In this document: positions 1 through 9,441 of the stretch, one piece after another | Layout: the number at the start of each line of letters is the position of its first letter | How positions within the stretch are numbered: position 1 is the stretch's first letter | NCBI RefSeq assembly: GCF_016741855.1 | Contig: NZ_JAERRH010000001.1 | Span: 62,001 to 126,000, forward strand | Direction of reading: 5' to 3' | Source: Streptomyces musisoli | GTDB lineage: Bacteria; Actinomycetota; Actinomycetes; Streptomycetales; Streptomycetaceae | DNA: 64,000 bases | The notes under the pieces: generated by a model | The model's input: only the letters and a program-made list of their open reading frames with translations | Told to the model about the DNA's origin: nothing | The model's database searches: none | Program-made: the position numbers and the translations under genes

Positions 1-6
1 GGTTCG

Positions 7-33
7 TAGGGGTAGAGGTGGGGTTTCAGGGGT
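7..33 (+). promoter_or_regulatory. SARP-like direct heptamer repeats upstream of the left PKS/NRPS operon
   Basis: TAGGGGT (7-13) and GTGGGGT (18-24) repeat with an 11-bp period, and a weaker AGGGGT follows at 28-33. A TAAGGT -10-like hexamer lies at 47-52, 22 bp after the second heptamer. The same layout, including the string TAAGGTCGG, occurs upstream of the thioesterase gene. Direct heptamers one helical turn apart are typical of SARP activator sites. That a SARP binds here is inference; no SARP gene is in the window. Confidence 0.5.
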
Positions 34-136
34 CACGCCCGCCCAGTAAGGTCGGGCCAGAATTAGACTGAGAAAAGAAGTCTATCCGTTCCCGGGCACA
101 CACAGAGATTGAATACCACGGGGAGCCGTACGGTTG

Positions 137-3100
137 ATGGCTGATGAAGAAAAGCTGCGTCAATACCTGAAGAAGGCCACCGGGGAGCTGCAGCGGACCG
201 CCCGGAAATTGCACGAGGCCGAACTCAGGGATTCCGAGCCCATCGCGATCGTCGGTATGAGTTGCCGCTTTCCGCCCGATCTCCGCTCCGCGGCGGATCT
301 GTGGCGGTTCGTGTCCGGCGAGGGCGACGGCATCTCGCCGTTCCCCGGTGACCGGGGATGGGGCGCCGTCGGCGTGCCCGGCGGCACCGACGCGATGCCG
401 GAACCGTCGGCGCGCCAGGGGGGCTTCGTCGCCGGAGCCGACCGGTTCGACGCCGGGTTCTTCGGGATCGGCGAACACGAGGCGCTGGCGATGGATCCGC
501 AGCAGCGGCTGCTCCTGGAGACCGCGTGGGAGGCGGTGGAACACGCCGGCCTCGATCCGGCCGGCCTGCGCGGGACCGGGGCGGGCGTCTACGCCGGTGT
601 CTCCTACTGCCACTACGGCGCGGGGCCGCAGGCGGCGCTCCCGGCCGGCGTGGAAGACCAGTTGATCATCGGCGGCGCCCCGAGTACGGCGTCGGGCCGG
701 GTCGCCTATGTCATGGGGCTGCACGGACCCGCGATCAGCATCGACACGGCCTGCTCGTCCTCGCTGGTGGCCATCCACCTGGCCTGCCAGGGACTGCGGC
801 GCGGCGACTGCGAACTCGCGCTGGCCGGCGGCGTCACGATCATGGCCACGCCGGACGTCATCATCGAGTTCGGCCACCGCGGCGCTCTCGCCGGGGACGG
901 CAGGTGCAAGCCCTTCGCGGACGCCGCGGACGGCATGGGGTTCAGCGAGGGCGGCGGGCTGCTGGTGCTGGAACGCCTGTCCGTGGCGCGGCGCAACGGC
1001 CACTCCGTGCTCGCGGTCATCCGCGGGTCGGCGGTCAACCAGGACGGCGCGACGAACGGGATGACCTCACCGAGCCGCGCGGCGCAGGAGGCGGTGATCC
1101 GGCAGGCGCTGGCGAACGCCGGGCTCACCCCCGACCAGGTGGACGCGGTGGAGGGGCACGGGACCGGCACGCCGCTGGGCGACTCGATCGAGGCCGAGGC
1201 CGTCATCGCCACCTACGGCGAGACCAGGACGGCCGACCGGCCCCTGCGGCTGGGCTCGGTGAAATCGAACATCGGCCATACCCAGACCGCGTCCGGGGTG
1301 GCCGGCGTGATCAAGATGGTCATGTCCATGCGCGCCGGGACCCATGCGCGGACGCTGCACATCGACAAGCCGTCCTCGTATGTCGACTGGTCCGGCGGGA
1401 CGGTCGCGCTGACGACCGAGGCGGTTCCGTGGCCCGCCGACGGCCGGCCCCGCCGGGCGGGCGTGTCCTCCTTCGGCATCAGCGGCACCAACGCGCACCT
1501 GATCCTCGAGCAGGAGGCCGCCGCGGACGGCGCCTTCGCCCCGGCACCGGCCGGCGCCGGCGCAGTCTCCACACCCTGGGTGCTGTCGGCGAAGACCGAG
1601 CCGGCGCTGCGCGCCATGGCCGCGGAACTCCGCGATGCCCTCACCGCTCGGCCGGCTCCCGTCGCGGAGGTCGGTATCGCGCTCGCCCGTACCAGGGCGG
1701 GGTTCGGACACCGCGCGGTCAGCGTGGGCGCCTCGGCCGGCGAGCACCTCGCCGCGCTCGCGGCTCTGGCCCGGGGCGAGGACGCACCCGGCCTGTTCAC
1801 CGGTGCGGTCACCGCCGCGAGAACGGCCGTGGTGTTCACCGGCTCCGAGCCGGGGGCCGGTGATCCGGTCCGGAGGCAGGCGGAACGCTTCCCCGCCTTC
1901 GCGGAGGCGTACGACGACGTCCGCGCGCGTCTGGAGGCCCTGCTGGACCGGCCGCTGCCGGAGTACCCGCGGGCCGCCGTGTTCGCCCTCCAGGTGGCGC
2001 TGTACCGCCTGATCCGTTCGTGCGGTGTGGTGCCGGACCTCGTCGCCGGTTCGGGAATCGGCGAGATCACCGCGGCTCACGCGGCCGGCGTGCTGTCGCT
2101 GGACGATGCCGCAGCGCTCGCGGCCGCCGCCGCGCGTGCGTCCGGCGCCCCGGGCGACGGGGCCGCGGACGAACTGCGGGCCACCGCCGAGCGGATCGGC
2201 TACGCGAAGCCGGACATCGCGCTCGTCTCCCCCGGCGAACCCGGCCGCCCGGACCACTGGGCGGCCGGCGATTTCCTGCGGCCCGGCACCGGGGACGTCC
2301 TGGCCGCCGTGCGGTCGCGAGGGGCGACGGCCTGTCTGGAGCTGGACCCCGAAGCCGTCGTCAGCGAGGACGGGGTGCCGGCACGCCTGGCGGCGGCCTA
2401 CACGGCCGGAACGGCGGTGTCGTGGGAGGCCGTCTTCACCGGCACGGGCGCCGGCCGGGTCCGCCTGCCCGGCTACCCGTTCCAGCGCAAGCGGTACTGG
2501 CTCGACGCGCCGGTCACCCGGGGCCGGGGCGGGCACGAGGCGGTCCGGCAGTCCGTTCACCCGCTGCTCGGGGGCGCGATCGACCTCGCCGGCTCCGCCG
2601 AACGGCGGTTCACCCGGACACTGACGGCGCGGGAGCCCTGGTACGTCGCTCAGTACCGGTTGCGCGGCACGCCCGCCCTGCCGCCGGCCGCCGTCGCCGA
2701 ATGGGCCCTGGCGGCCGCGCGGCACGGAGCCCACGGCGGCGACGGGGTCCTTACGGTCGAGAACCTCACCTTCGGTGCGCCGACCACGCTGCCCGGCACA
2801 CCGGCGCTGAGCCTGCAGACAGCGGCCGAAACCGACGGCGCGGCCCGCCGGATCAGGGGATTCAGCGCCGATCCCGAGGACGCCGACGGCGGCTGGACCC
2901 TCCGGTTCACCGCCTCGGTCACCGCGCAGATCCCGCCTGCGCCCTCCGCCGCTGACCTCGACGGGCTGCGTGCCCGGATGACCGAGCAGGATCCCGCGGC
3001 GCTGTTCGCACGGCTCGACGACGCCGCAATCGCCTGCGGCCCGGCGTTCCGGCAGGTCACCCGCGGCTGGTGGCGGGCCGACGACGAGGCGCTGGCCGTC

Positions 3101-3787
3101 CTGGAGACCGATGTGGCCGCCGCCGATCCGTACGTCCTCCACCCCGTGGTGCTGGAGGCCTGCCTGCTGACCGCCCTGCCGCTCGTCGCCGACACCGGTC
3201 TGTGGCTGCCGGCGGGCCTGTCCCGTCTCACCTGCCACCGCGAGCTGCCACGGCGGCTGTGGTGCCATGTCCGCCGTACCCAGGCCGGTGCGCTCGACCT
3301 CGAGCTGTTCTCCGGCACCGGCGAACCGCTCGTCACCCTCGCGGGACTCACGCACGCCGCGTCCGACCTGGCCGAGCGGGCCGCGGCCGACGCGGAGCCG
3401 GATGCCGCCGGGCCGTGGGACGCCGACGAGCTGTCGCGGCTCGCCGTCGAGGATCCGGAAGCGGCACGGCAAGCGCTCACGGACATCGTGTTCGCCCGGG
3501 TGACCGCTCTGGTCGAGGGGCTCGCGGACGACCGGGAGAGCCTGCGCGCACGGTTCGCCGGCACCCGGCTGGGCGATCTCGGCCTGGACTCGCTGCGCGC
3601 GATGCGGCTCAGGGAGCAGTTCCGCACGGGGCTGTTCGTGGACGTGCCGCCGCAGCGCCTCCTCGGCGACACCACCGTGGCGGACATCGTCGACCTGGTC
3701 TGCCGGTCCCTCGCCGCCCGGAGCCTCGTCGTGACCGGCGACGAGGAGCCGGAGGCCACCGGACCGATCGAAGAACTCATCCTGTAA
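137..3787 (+). CDS. Type I PKS module KS-AT(inactive)-DH(inactive)-ACP
   Basis: This is a 1,216-residue single-module polyketide synthase. A charged N-terminal helix (residues 1-30) resembles a class 1 docking domain. The KS (about 33-455) looks active: TACSSS with Cys about 206, HGTGT and KSNIGH are all present. The AT region (about 475-788) has lost the FPGQG start, and the nucleophile motif GHSxGE reads GSGIGE (about 637), so the catalytic Ser is gone. The DH-like region (about 808-1075) has Tyr where the HxxxGxxxxP His should be and Glu for the second-motif Asp. The ACP (about 1114-1195) keeps GLDSL. The C-terminus (EPEATGPIEELIL) probably docks to the TubC-type domain of the next gene, 21 bp downstream. 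The module may only pass the chain on, or may need an AT in trans. ATG 137 was chosen over TTG 134 because a GGGGAG site lies about 10 bp upstream. Confidence 0.93.
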   Translation: MADEEKLRQYLKKATGELQRTARKLHEAELRDSEPIAIVGMSCRFPPDLRSAADLWRFVSGEGDGISPFPGDRGWGAVGVPGGTDAMPEPSARQGGFVAGADRFDAGFFGIGEHEALAMDPQQRLLLETAWEAVEHAGLDPAGLRGTGAGVYAGVSYCHYGAGPQAALPAGVEDQLIIGGAPSTASGRVAYVMGLHGPAISIDTACSSSLVAIHLACQGLRRGDCELALAGGVTIMATPDVIIEFGHRGALAGDGRCKPFADAADGMGFSEGGGLLVLERLSVARRNGHSVLAVIRGSAVNQDGATNGMTSPSRAAQEAVIRQALANAGLTPDQVDAVEGHGTGTPLGDSIEAEAVIATYGETRTADRPLRLGSVKSNIGHTQTASGVAGVIKMVMSMRAGTHARTLHIDKPSSYVDWSGGTVALTTEAVPWPADGRPRRAGVSSFGISGTNAHLILEQEAAADGAFAPAPAGAGAVSTPWVLSAKTEPALRAMAAELRDALTARPAPVAEVGIALARTRAGFGHRAVSVGASAGEHLAALAALARGEDAPGLFTGAVTAARTAVVFTGSEPGAGDPVRRQAERFPAFAEAYDDVRARLEALLDRPLPEYPRAAVFALQVALYRLIRSCGVVPDLVAGSGIGEITAAHAAGVLSLDDAAALAAAAARASGAPGDGAADELRATAERIGYAKPDIALVSPGEPGRPDHWAAGDFLRPGTGDVLAAVRSRGATACLELDPEAVVSEDGVPARLAAAYTAGTAVSWEAVFTGTGAGRVRLPGYPFQRKRYWLDAPVTRGRGGHEAVRQSVHPLLGGAIDLAGSAERRFTRTLTAREPWYVAQYRLRGTPALPPAAVAEWALAAARHGAHGGDGVLTVENLTFGAPTTLPGTPALSLQTAAETDGAARRIRGFSADPEDADGGWTLRFTASVTAQIPPAPSAADLDGLRARMTEQDPAALFARLDDAAIACGPAFRQVTRGWWRADDEALAVLETDVAAADPYVLHPVVLEACLLTALPLVADTGLWLPAGLSRLTCHRELPRRLWCHVRRTQAGALDLELFSGTGEPLVTLAGLTHAASDLAERAAADAEPDAAGPWDADELSRLAVEDPEAARQALTDIVFARVTALVEGLADDRESLRARFAGTRLGDLGLDSLRAMRLREQFRTGLFVDVPPQRLLGDTTVADIVDLVCRSLAARSLVVTGDEEPEATGPIEELIL

Positions 3788-3808
3788 CCCGCCAGGAAGG
3801 CAGGCACG

Positions 3809-6800
3809 ATGACCACGGATCTCTTCGCCGAGTTGTACCGTCGCGGGGTCAAACTGCGGCTGGTCGACGGCCGGCTCCACGTGACGGCCCCGCCCGATGC
3901 CCTGACCTCCGAACTGCGCGAGGAGATGAGGCTCCGCCGGGACGAACTCGTCGAGATCATCTCGCGCTCCGAGGGCGCGGACGAGCCGGCGGCCCTGGTT
4001 CTCCGGCCCGAGGAGCGGCACGACCCGTTCCCGCTGACGGACATCCAGCAGGCGTACTGGGTGGGCCGGACACCGGCGGTGGAGCTGGGCGGCAACTCGA
4101 CCCACTGCTACCTCGAGTTCGACGCCGCCGACCTGGACGTCCCGAGGCTCGGCCGGAGCCTCGACGAGGTCGTCCGGCGCCACGACATGCTCCGGGCGGT
4201 CATCCAGCCCGACGGCAGTCAGCGCGTCCTGCCCGAGGTCCCGCCGTACGACATCCGGGTCACGGACCTGTCCGGCGTCGACGAGGCGGCGCAGGAGGCC
4301 GGGATCGCGCGGATCCGGGAAGAGCTGGCGCACCAGGTGCTGCCCGCCGACCGCTGGCCGCTGTTCGAGGTCCGCGCGACCCGGCTGGACGACAGGCGGT
4401 GGCGCCTGCACCTCAGCCTGGACATGCTGGTCATGGACGGGTTCAGCTTCGGGATCTTCCAGCGCGACTGGTTCGGCTTCTACAGCCGGCCGGACGCCCC
4501 GCCCGAGCCCATCGAGGTCACCTTCCGCGACTACGTCCTCGCCGAGCGACGACAGCAGAGCGAAAAGCGGTTCGAAGCCGACAAGCAGTACTGGCTGGAC
4601 CGGCTCGACCGGCTGCCGCCCGCTCCCGAACTGCCCCTGGCCGTCCAGCCCGGGCAGCTCTCCCGCCCGAAGTTCGACCGGCACCACGCCCGCCTCCCCC
4701 GCGAGCGGTGGTCCGCCATCAAGGAGACCGCCCGCCGCCGGGGTCTGACCCCGTCCGCCGTGCTCGTCGGCGCCTACGCCGATGTGCTCCGGCGCTGGTC
4801 GAAGCGGCCCGAACTCACCCTCAACCTGACGCTGTTCAACCGGCCGCCGCTCCATCCGCAGATCGGCGAGGTGATCGGCGACTTCACCTCGCTGGTCCTC
4901 CTCGAGACACGGCCCGAGCCGGAGGACTCCTTCGCCGCGCGGGCCAAGCGCCTGCACCACCAGCTGATGGAGGATCTCGGGCATTCCGGCTACTCCGGGG
5001 TCCGCGTCCTGCGGGAGCGCGCCAGGCGCCTGGGCGGCCGGCTGGGGGCCGCGATGCCGGTGGTGTTCACCAGCATGATCGGCTTCGACTCCGCGTCCAG
5101 CCTCACCGAACAGGCCCGGATGTTCGGCGAGGTCGTGTACGGCGTCAGCCAGACGCCCCAGGTCTGGCTGGACTACCAGGTGCTCGAGGACCGGGGCGAT
5201 CTGCTGATCAACTGGGACTTCGTCGACGGACTCTTCCCCGACGGCATGCTGGAGGAGATGTTCCTCGCCCACCGCGCGTGCCTGGAACGCCTCGGCGAGA
5301 GCGAGGCCGCGTGGGACGAGCGCGAGCTGGTCGCGCTCCCGGACGCGCAGGCCGACGAACGCCGCCAGGTCAACGCGACCGAGACCCCCATCGCCGAGCG
5401 GACGCTCTGCGAACTGGTCGAGGAACAGGCCGGCCGGACACCGGACGCGATCGCCGTGATCTCGGCCGACGGCGAGCACACCTACCGTGAACTGGTCGAG
5501 GACGCCCACCGGCTGGCCCACGTCCTGCAGTCGGCCGGGGCGAGCCGGGACACGCTGGTCGGCATCATCGCCGAGAAGGGGTACGACCAGGTGGCGGCGG
5601 CCCTCGGCGTCACCCGGTCCGGGGCCGCGTACCTGCCGGTCCAGCCGCGCTGGCCGGCCGCCCGGCGGGAGCAGCTCCTGCGGCAGGGCCGGGTCCGGGT
5701 GGTGGTCACCACACCGCGACTGCGCGACGAGCTGGCCTGGCCCGACGGCATCCGGCTGGTGACCCTCGCCGACGCCGAGGTGCGGTCCGCGCCGCCCACC
5801 CCGCCGTCGACCGGTCCCGACCCGGCCGACCTGGCGTACGTGATCTTCACTTCCGGGTCGACCGGCACGCCGAAGGGCGTCATGATCGACCACCGGGCCG
5901 CGGCCAACACGATCCAGGACCTCAACGACCGCTACCGTGTCACCCCGGACGACCGGGTGCTCGCGCTGTCCGCCCTCAGCTTCGACCTCTCGGTGTACGA
6001 CATCTTCGGTCTCCTCGCGGCGGGCGGCAGCGTCGTCGTGCCGGAGCCGGGCAGGTCGCAGGAGCCGCGGCACTGGACCGAGCTGATGGACCGGCACCGG
6101 GTGACGATCTGGAACACCGTGCCGGCCCTCATGCGGGCGTGGATCGACGCGCACGATCCGGACGTTCCCCCGCCCGGACACGGGCTGCGGCTGGTCATGA
6201 TGAGCGGTGACTGGATCCCGGTGGCCCTGCCGGACCGGATCCGCGCGTTCTATCCCGCTGCCGAGGTGATGAGCCTGGGCGGCGCCACCGAGGCGTCGAT
6301 CTGGTCGATTCACTACCCGATCGGCGCGGTGCCCCCGGAGTGGTCGCGGATCCCCTACGGCAAGCCGCTCGCCAACCAGACCATGCACGTGTACGACCAG
6401 TGGCTCGAACCGAGCCCGGTGTGGGCGACGGGTGAGATCTACATCGGCGGCACCGGCGTGGCCCGCGGCTACTGGGCCGATCCCGAGCGGACCGCGGAGC
6501 GGTTCGTCGTACATCCCCGGACCAAGGCCCGCCTGTACCGGACCGGCGACCTCGGCCGCTATCTCCCCGGCGGGGACATCGAGTTCCTGGGGCGCGAGGA
6601 CTCGCAGATCAAGCTCAACGGCTACCGCATCGAACTGGGCGAGATCGCGGCCCCGCTGCGGCGGCAGCCGGGCGTCCGTGACGCACTGGTCACGGTGGAC
6701 GCCAACCCCAGGACGGGCCGCCGCCAGCTGGTCGCCTACCTGGTGCCCGAGGAGGGAGAGGTCACCGCGGGGCGGACGCATCCCGACGCCGGCGCGCTGC

Positions 6801-7192
6801 GCGCCGCGCTCGAGGAGGTCCTCCCGGAGTACATGGTGCCCCGTCACTACCTCGTCATCCCGAGGGTGCCGCTGAGCGGGAACGGGAAGGTCGACGTGTC
6901 GGCGCTGCCCGCCCCGAGGGACCAGCAGGCCACCGGCACGACGTCCGTCCCGCAGGACGATCTGGAGCGGACGCTGCTGCGGTTCTGGCAGGAGGTCCTG
7001 GAGCGCGACGACTTCGGGACGGAGGAGAACTTCTTCGAACTCGGCGGGGACTCCCTGCACGCGATCGGTGTCCTGGAACGGATGAGCAAGGAGTTCGGCA
7101 CGTCCGGGAGTCAGGACGACGGTCTGCGCAGGCTCTTCGAGAACCCCACGGTCGCGCGGCTGGCCGCCGTCATACGGGCCGAGGGCCGGTAG
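3809..7192 (+). CDS. NRPS module TubC docking-Cy-A(Cys)-PCP
   Basis: This is a 1,127-residue NRPS. Residues 1-60 match the TubC N-terminal docking fold, used at PKS-to-NRPS junctions. The condensation domain (about 74-500) is a heterocyclization type: it has DMLVMD (205-210), the DxxxxD motif that replaces HHxxxDG, so it should both condense and cyclise. The A domain (about 530-1035; FTSGSTGTPKG near 681) gives pocket residues fitting D-L-Y-N-x-S-L-I-W-K, the cysteine code. The PCP carries GGDSL with Ser 1082. The expected result is a thiazoline carboxylate added to the polyketide. The protein ends just after the PCP: there is no TE, reductase or oxidase domain, so release must come from another protein. 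It forms one operon with the PKS 21 bp upstream. Confidence 0.93.
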   Translation: MTTDLFAELYRRGVKLRLVDGRLHVTAPPDALTSELREEMRLRRDELVEIISRSEGADEPAALVLRPEERHDPFPLTDIQQAYWVGRTPAVELGGNSTHCYLEFDAADLDVPRLGRSLDEVVRRHDMLRAVIQPDGSQRVLPEVPPYDIRVTDLSGVDEAAQEAGIARIREELAHQVLPADRWPLFEVRATRLDDRRWRLHLSLDMLVMDGFSFGIFQRDWFGFYSRPDAPPEPIEVTFRDYVLAERRQQSEKRFEADKQYWLDRLDRLPPAPELPLAVQPGQLSRPKFDRHHARLPRERWSAIKETARRRGLTPSAVLVGAYADVLRRWSKRPELTLNLTLFNRPPLHPQIGEVIGDFTSLVLLETRPEPEDSFAARAKRLHHQLMEDLGHSGYSGVRVLRERARRLGGRLGAAMPVVFTSMIGFDSASSLTEQARMFGEVVYGVSQTPQVWLDYQVLEDRGDLLINWDFVDGLFPDGMLEEMFLAHRACLERLGESEAAWDERELVALPDAQADERRQVNATETPIAERTLCELVEEQAGRTPDAIAVISADGEHTYRELVEDAHRLAHVLQSAGASRDTLVGIIAEKGYDQVAAALGVTRSGAAYLPVQPRWPAARREQLLRQGRVRVVVTTPRLRDELAWPDGIRLVTLADAEVRSAPPTPPSTGPDPADLAYVIFTSGSTGTPKGVMIDHRAAANTIQDLNDRYRVTPDDRVLALSALSFDLSVYDIFGLLAAGGSVVVPEPGRSQEPRHWTELMDRHRVTIWNTVPALMRAWIDAHDPDVPPPGHGLRLVMMSGDWIPVALPDRIRAFYPAAEVMSLGGATEASIWSIHYPIGAVPPEWSRIPYGKPLANQTMHVYDQWLEPSPVWATGEIYIGGTGVARGYWADPERTAERFVVHPRTKARLYRTGDLGRYLPGGDIEFLGREDSQIKLNGYRIELGEIAAPLRRQPGVRDALVTVDANPRTGRRQLVAYLVPEEGEVTAGRTHPDAGALRAALEEVLPEYMVPRHYLVIPRVPLSGNGKVDVSALPAPRDQQATGTTSVPQDDLERTLLRFWQEVLERDDFGTEENFFELGGDSLHAIGVLERMSKEFGTSGSQDDGLRRLFENPTVARLAAVIRAEGR

Positions 7193-7260
7193 ACGTGATC
7201 GAGCGGCCGCCGCTGCCGCCGCTGCCGTCGCCGGACTCCTGAGGCCGCTCCCGCACATGG

Positions 7261-7317
7261 CCGGCCGGGGCCGGGGTCACCCGGGTAGACACCTCCGGTG
7301 ACCCCGGCCCCGGCCGG
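7261..7317. terminator. Strong bidirectional hairpin between convergent genes
   Basis: Perfect 21-nt inverted repeats at 7261-7281 and 7297-7317 enclose a 15-nt loop. The hairpin sits 69 bp past the NRPS stop and faces the ABC transporter operon end, so it can stop transcription from both sides. The rest of the 326-bp gap (7193-7518) shows no credible gene. Confidence 0.8.
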
Positions 7318-7474
7318 TCACGGAAGGGCTGCACCGCAGTGGTCCTCACGGGACGTCACACCGGTCACGCTCTTCCGTCACGTGCCTCACCCCCGCCCCG
7401 GGCCCGGCCTCGGCGATGGAGACGGCGCGACTCCCTTTCGTCGCCGCGTGTGTCCCGGTGCGGCGCGGTGTGCC

Positions 7475-7503
7475 GTTCCGTGCCGGCGGGCCCGGCACGG
7501 AAC
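7475..7503 (-). terminator. Hairpin after the ABC transporter operon
   Basis: Perfect 12-nt arms (7475-7486 and 7492-7503) with a 5-nt loop lie 15 bp downstream of the permease stop codon on the minus strand. Confidence 0.65.
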
Positions 7504-7518
7504 CCGGTGGACCGCCGG

Positions 7519-8364
7519 TCAGCCCTGCTTGCTGTAGAGGCGGAGCGTGATCGGGCCGCACACGAGGGTGATGACCGCGGTCGCGATGAGCGCCCAGGCG
7601 ATGTCGCCGCCGCCCCCTCCGGTGTCGTTCATCAGGTGCCGGGCCGCGCTCGCGACATGGCTGAGCGGGTTGACGTCGACGACGGCTTGGAGCCAGCCGG
7701 GCATGGTGCTCGGCTGGACGAAGATGTTGCTGGCGAACGACAGCGGCATCAGCACGGCGTTGGCGATGCTGATGACGACGGCCGGGTCCTTGACGGCCAG
7801 GGCGACCGCGGCCCACACCAGGGACAGCGCGAGCCCGAAGGCGATGACGAGGACGACAGCGGCGAGCACGCCCGGCACACCGCCGTCGGGGCGGTAGCCC
7901 ATGATCAGGCCCAGGACCACCACGATGGCCGAGGCGAACAGGTAGCGGGCGACATCGCTGAGCAGGCCGCCGAGCACGAAGGCGCCGCGCCAGACCGGCA
8001 GGCCGCGGAAGCGGTCGAAGGCCCCGCTGCGCACGTCCTGGGCGAGACGGCCACCGCCGTACATGGTGACGATGGCGATGCTCATGCTGAGCACGCCGGG
8101 CAGCAGGACCTTGAGGTACTCGCTGGTCGAACCGCTGATGGCACCGCCGAACAGGTAGGTGAACAGCACGGTGAACAGGATCGGGATGGCGGCCGAGTCG
8201 ACGAGCTGCTTGGGGTCGTGCTTGAGCTTGAGCATGGCGCGCCTGCCGAAGGCGGCCGAGGCGGTGAGCGCCCCGGCACGGCGGCGTTCGCGTCCCGCGG
8301 CGAGCAGGGCGTCGATCGGGTCCTCCACCGCGGTGGGGGGTGTGGAGACGGCATGGGTGCTCAT
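7519..8364 (-). CDS. ABC-2 type multidrug exporter permease (DrrB-like)
   Basis: This 281-residue membrane protein is the transmembrane half of a two-gene exporter. A soluble N-terminus of about 50 residues is followed by six hydrophobic stretches, starting with the segment containing [30 protein letters not shown] fits the ABC-2/DrrB family. ATG 8364 overlaps the ATPase stop codon (ATGA at 8361-8364), so the two are translationally coupled. It is expected to export the cluster product or a toxic compound. The substrate cannot be read from sequence. Confidence 0.92.
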   Translation of the reverse strand: MSTHAVSTPPTAVEDPIDALLAAGRERRRAGALTASAAFGRRAMLKLKHDPKQLVDSAAIPILFTVLFTYLFGGAISGSTSEYLKVLLPGVLSMSIAIVTMYGGGRLAQDVRSGAFDRFRGLPVWRGAFVLGGLLSDVARYLFASAIVVVLGLIMGYRPDGGVPGVLAAVVLVIAFGLALSLVWAAVALAVKDPAVVISIANAVLMPLSFASNIFVQPSTMPGWLQAVVDVNPLSHVASAARHLMNDTGGGGGDIAWALIATAVITLVCGPITLRLYSKQG

Positions 8365-9377
8365 GCGTTCAGTTCCTCGTGGTCGTTGGTGTCCGTGGCG
8401 GCCCGATGGCCGGTCAGGGCGAGGAATGCCTCGTCGAGGCTGGGCTGGCCCAGGGAGAAGTCGGCGATGCCCACGCCGGCCTCGGCGAGCTGGGTCATGG
8501 CGCGTCCGACCAGCCGGCCCGTGTCCGTCGCGGCGGGCCGGGTGGCGAGGAGCATGGTCAGGGCGAGCGGGTCGGTGGCGAGCCGAACCGTCCCCTCCAG
8601 GGCGCCGGCCAGGATCTGCAGCGCCTGCGGACGCTGCTCGCCGTCGAGGAGCCGGATGTTCAAGGTGCCCGAGCCGACGCGGGACTTGAGCTGGGCGCTG
8701 GTGCCTTCGGCCACGATCCGGCCGTTGTCGATGACGGCGATCTGCTCGGCGAGCTGGTCGGCCTCCTCCAGGTACTGCGTGGTGAGCAGCACCGTGGTGC
8801 CGGCCGCGGCGACCCGGCGGACCAGTTCCCACACCTGGTTGCGGCTGCGCGGGTCGAGACCGGTGGTCGGCTCGTCGAGGAACAGCAGGTCGGGAGTGAC
8901 GATCAGGCTGGCGCCGATGTCGAGCCGGCGGCGCATGCCGCCCGAGTAACCGCCGACCGGGCGGTCGGCCGCTCCGGTCAGGTCGAACGCGGCGAGCAGG
9001 GCGTCGGCGCGCTGCCGGCCGGCGGCCCGGGACAGGCCCTGGAGCCGGCCGAGGATCAGCAGGTTCTCGTATCCCGTCAGGTCTTCGTCGAGGGAGGCGA
9101 ACTGGCCGGTCACCGCCACCCGGGTGCGGATCTTGTCCGCCTCGGTCAGCACGTCGTGACCGAGGACGCGGACCGTGCCGCCCGACGGGCGGGTCAACGT
9201 GGCCAGGATGCGGATCGTGGTGGTCTTGCCCGCTCCGTTGGGACCGAGGAAGCCGAACACCTGACCGCGACGGATCGTCAGATCGATCCCGTCCAGCGCC
9301 CGCTTCTCCCCGTAGGCCTTGACCAAGCCGCGCGCCTCGATCGCCGGATGATCTTCACCTAAGCTCATTTTTGACAT
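8361..9377 (-). CDS. ABC exporter ATP-binding protein (DrrA-like)
   Basis: This 338-residue ATPase energises the adjacent permease. Walker A GPNGAGKT lies at about 45-52, the Q-loop is in [20 protein letters not shown], the signature is [12 protein letters not shown] (about 146) and Walker B is [12 protein letters not shown]. The C-terminal roughly 90 residues match the extension of the daunorubicin-resistance DrrA family. The first ATG (9377) lies inside the operator palindrome shared with the divergent TetR gene, and a TTGACA -35 with a weak -10 places the likely transcript start at or next to this ATG. The mRNA may therefore be leaderless. An alternative ATG is at 9368. Confidence 0.94.
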   Translation of the reverse strand: MSKMSLGEDHPAIEARGLVKAYGEKRALDGIDLTIRRGQVFGFLGPNGAGKTTTIRILATLTRPSGGTVRVLGHDVLTEADKIRTRVAVTGQFASLDEDLTGYENLLILGRLQGLSRAAGRQRADALLAAFDLTGAADRPVGGYSGGMRRRLDIGASLIVTPDLLFLDEPTTGLDPRSRNQVWELVRRVAAAGTTVLLTTQYLEEADQLAEQIAVIDNGRIVAEGTSAQLKSRVGSGTLNIRLLDGEQRPQALQILAGALEGTVRLATDPLALTMLLATRPAATDTGRLVGRAMTQLAEAGVGIADFSLGQPSLDEAFLALTGHRAATDTNDHEELNA

Positions 9378-9412
9378 GCTGTAAGATTTAGCTATCTCTT
9401 ACAGGTTGTCAA
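9371..9412. promoter_or_regulatory. TetR operator palindrome overlapping divergent promoters
   Basis: This is a 42-bp dyad: TTGACA (9371-9376), two bases, CTGTAAGA (9379-9386), a 10-bp centre, TCTTACAG (9397-9404), two bases, TGTCAA (9407-9412). The arms match perfectly. The outer arms serve as -35 hexamers in both directions, so one bound repressor could silence the exporter and its own gene. Assigning the site to the adjacent TetR protein is inference from position and symmetry. Confidence 0.78.
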
Positions 9413-9441
9413 GGTTGCGGACGGAGCCTAGGATTCTCGGC

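Noticed and set aside
3809..7192. Possible thiotetronate (thiolactomycin-type) cluster because of the Cy-A-PCP module
   Set aside because: The thiotetronate-type terminal TE, NifS-like and P450 genes are missing, while a pyrrole starter cassette and multi-module reducing PKSs are present.
1067..7258. 2,063-codon open frame on the minus strand opposite the left PKS/NRPS genes
   Set aside because: It is a GC-bias shadow: its translation is Arg/Gly/Pro/Asp-rich with no domain, while the plus strand encodes well-formed PKS and NRPS domains.
7339..8949. 536-codon plus-strand open frame across the ABC permease
   Set aside because: Antisense to the clearly assigned exporter genes; no motif.
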